A stretch of DNA of 64,000 nt, taken from Bradyrhizobium sp. RD5-C2 (lineage in GTDB: Bacteria > Pseudomonadota > Alphaproteobacteria > Rhizobiales > Xanthobacteraceae). The notes beneath the pieces were generated by a model, which saw nothing but the letters and a program-made list of their open reading frames with translations, made no database searches and was not told the DNA's origin. The stretch lies in the NCBI RefSeq assembly GCF_019972155.1, contig NZ_BOVL01000012.1, forward strand, positions 173,855 through 237,854, read 5' to 3'. This document shows positions 63,886 to 64,000 of this stretch, piece by piece (the first letter of the stretch is position 1; every line of letters begins with the position of its first letter). A program made the position numbers and the translations under genes.

Positions 63886-64000
63886 TCAGGACGGATGGCG
63901 GCTCGCGCGCGGCCACATCCGCGCCAGCGTGTCGTCCTTCTTGACGACGACATGCCAGAGCGTCGCGGCGATGTGCAGCGCGACCACCGCATAAACGAAG
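63886..64000 (-). CDS. Cytochrome b561-type protein, C-terminal end (5' part outside window)
   Basis: The last 38 codons before the stop at 63886-63888 are present. They contain ALHIAATLWHVVVKKDD, a haem-ligand-type His pattern in the last membrane helix of cytochrome b561 proteins, and a basic tail. It would be a membrane electron carrier, but too little is present to say more. Confidence 0.6.
   Translation of the reverse strand, partial: FVYAVVALHIAATLWHVVVKKDDTLARMWPRASRHPS

Overview
The window reads as a chromosomal stretch of a soil alphaproteobacterium, most probably Bradyrhizobium or a close relative. This rests on the high GC content, the gene families present, the many NitT/TauT-type ABC importers and FCD/TetR/IclR/LysR regulators, the hairpin repeat elements between genes, and FixK/FNR-type boxes. 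I ran no database search, so the genus is an inference. About 55 protein genes were recognised. I saw no rRNA, tRNA, CRISPR array, insertion sequence or prophage.

Layout. 1-2.7 kb: a cut-off extradiol dioxygenase and a membrane GGDEF-EAL protein, with two tandem palindromes between them. 2.7-12.4 kb: a catabolic locus with a VanA/VanB-like Rieske oxygenase, its reductase and two divergent FCD regulators, then an importer operon that also encodes a deacetylase-fold hydrolase, an FAH-family enzyme and a MetE-like zinc protein. 12.4-18.2 kb: a Tlde1-fold envelope protein, a second GGDEF-EAL protein, a DOPA-dioxygenase-like protein, a methyltransferase and an unknown protein. 18.3-27.8 kb: a sulfatase island with an SphA-type outer-membrane protein, a formylglycine-generating enzyme, two exported sulfatases and a TAXI-type binding protein. 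It carries three FixK/FNR-like boxes, and one sulfatase cassette is bracketed by near-identical direct repeats.

28-31.5 kb: an acyltransferase, a PilZ protein and an enoyl-CoA hydratase. 31.7-35.2 kb: a TetR-led cluster with a 4,5-dihydroxyphthalate-decarboxylase-like protein, a DUF1932-type dehydrogenase and an SDR. 35.2-38.2 kb: a sugar-oxidation operon (dehydrogenase, mutarotase, lactonase). 38.4-42.2 kb: acetylpolyamine amidohydrolase, TetR, desaturase and alpha/beta hydrolase. 42.4-50.5 kb: a complete glucarate/galactarate regulon (gudP, LysR, kdgD, gudD, semialdehyde dehydrogenase, garD) that takes hexarates to 2-oxoglutarate. gudP and kdgD share a matching promoter and LysR site.

50.7-55.1 kb: two small proteins, a molybdenum hydroxylase pair and an AraC regulator. 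55.2-62.1 kb: a six-gene operon joining leuC-leuD-leuB paralogues to an ABC importer, divergent from an IclR regulator, with two perfect palindromes between them. 62.1-64 kb: alanine dehydrogenase with a divergent Lrp regulator, and the end of a cytochrome b561 gene.

The window is mostly accessory catabolism: small-molecule importers next to the enzymes that process the cargo, each with a local regulator. The most promising novel elements are the FixK-boxed sulfatase island, the leuCDB-importer operon, the Rieske/MetE-like locus and the duplicated hexarate promoter.
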